Origin: Alphaproteobacteria bacterium
GTDB taxonomy: Bacteria; Pseudomonadota; Alphaproteobacteria; Acetobacterales; Acetobacteraceae
DNA length: 6,793 nt
Assembly: GCA_013298245.1 (NCBI GenBank)
Contig: JAAFHD010000199.1
Coordinates: forward strand, 1-6,793
Direction: 5' to 3'
Shown here piece by piece: positions 6,313 to 6,793 of this stretch; the stretch's first letter is position 1; the number at the start of each line of letters is the position of its first letter. The notes beneath the pieces are model-generated. The model worked only from the letters and a program-made list of their open reading frames with translations, made no database searches and was not told where the DNA came from. Made by a program: the position numbers and the translations under genes.

Positions 6313-6793
6313 ATGCCGCCACCGGTCCACCCTTCAGCGACTCTGCCGCGCTTCTCCACCGGCAACCGGCAGGCGCGGCGCGCCTGGGCCACGCAGCATC
6401 GGCGCTGGATCGCGGGTAGCGCGGCCACGGCACTTTTGTTGGCGCTGGGCGCGCCGATCGACGCGCCGGCACGCATCATGCGCGATGGCATGCCCTCGCC
6501 GCGCAATGGCGCACCCACCCCAGAAGCCGCGCTGCCCACAGACGCACCGATCATCTTCACCGCCGACAGGGTGGAATATGACCGCGAAGGCGGCGTCGTT
6601 TCGGCAAGCGGGCGGGTGGAAGCCTGGCAGGCCGGCCGCGTCGTGCGTGCCGACAACTTTGCGTACGATCGCACGCGGCGCGTGGCCTCATTGCGCGGCA
6701 ATGTGCAGCTGCTGGAAACCGACGGCCAGGTGCTGTTCGCCGACGAAGCGGAACTGACCGGCAATATGCGCGAAGGCGTGCTGACCGGCCTGC
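6313..6793 (+). CDS. lptD: LptD, outer-membrane LPS assembly translocon (5' part only)
   Basis: The first 160 codons are present; the gene runs off the right edge, and family members are usually 700 residues or more. After a long basic N-region (about 1-31) come a hydrophobic stretch WIAGSAATALLLALGAP (32-48) and a likely signal-peptidase site after APA (51-53). A proline- and alanine-rich linker to about 78 leads into the OstA/LptA-like N-terminal domain: IIFTADRVEYDREGGVVSAS (80-99), GRVVRADNFAYDRTRRVAS (108-126), GNVQLLETDGQVLFADEAEL (129-148). This domain docks with LptA and receives LPS; the missing C-terminus would be the beta-barrel that works with LptE. ATG 6313 is the only in-frame ATG between the lptG stop (TAA 6301-6303, same frame) and residue 56; the 9-base gap has no Shine-Dalgarno. 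No cysteine is present in the visible part. Confidence 0.93.
   Translation, partial: MPPPVHPSATLPRFSTGNRQARRAWATQHRRWIAGSAATALLLALGAPIDAPARIMRDGMPSPRNGAPTPEAALPTDAPIIFTADRVEYDREGGVVSASGRVEAWQAGRVVRADNFAYDRTRRVASLRGNVQLLETDGQVLFADEAELTGNMREGVLTGL

Noticed and set aside
6296..6757. ATG at 6296 directly after GGAGG as an alternative gene start
   Set aside because: There is no spacing between GGAGG and this ATG, and the frame encodes an Arg/Pro-rich shadow while the frame from 6313 encodes the LptD N-terminal domain.
1..6793. Search for tRNA or rRNA genes, insertion sequences, CRISPR repeats and intrinsic terminators
   Set aside because: Coding genes cover nearly the whole window, and I saw no hairpin followed by a T-run, no transposase motif and no regularly spaced repeats.

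Overview
This high-GC window holds seven protein-coding genes, two of them cut by the window edges, and almost no non-coding DNA. The organism is most likely an alphaproteobacterium, plausibly Acetobacteraceae (Roseomonas-like). The basis is the contiguous order lptF-lptG-lptD, which is the usual alphaproteobacterial arrangement (in many beta- and gammaproteobacteria lptD lies elsewhere), together with a Bug/TctC-type solute-binding protein, a family greatly expanded in Roseomonas-like and Bordetella-like genomes. The lineage is an inference from gene content, not a phylogeny.

Left part, minus strand (1-1961): a PrpF/GalD-family isomerase gene (882-1961) is followed, through a 4-base ATGA stop/start overlap, by a Bug/TctC periplasmic binding protein gene (885 down to beyond position 1). 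This is a small catabolic operon that appears to pair a carboxylate-binding periplasmic protein with a double-bond isomerase for unsaturated di/tricarboxylates.

Centre: a 51-base divergent intergenic gap (1962-2012) carries a 6-bp inverted repeat. To its right, on the plus strand, is a FAD-dependent D-2-hydroxyacid dehydrogenase of the D-2-hydroxyglutarate/D-lactate dehydrogenase type (2013-3431). Its stop overlaps the GTG start of a small lipoprotein with a complete trypsin-like catalytic triad (3428-4072).

Right part, plus strand (4091-6793): the LPS transport genes lptF (4091-5197), lptG (5194-6303, ATGA overlap with lptF) and the 5' end of lptD (from 6313). LptF and LptG form the inner-membrane pair that works with the LptB ATPase to extract LPS. 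LptD is the outer-membrane translocon that inserts it. All plus-strand genes are so tightly packed (overlaps or gaps of at most 18 bases) that a single transcript from the dehydrogenase through lptD is possible, which would link a catabolic dehydrogenase and a predicted protease lipoprotein to essential envelope biogenesis.

I found no RNA genes, mobile elements, CRISPR arrays or convincing terminators. No clearly new system is visible. The most unusual item is the protease-like lipoprotein fused by position to the LPS-export operon.
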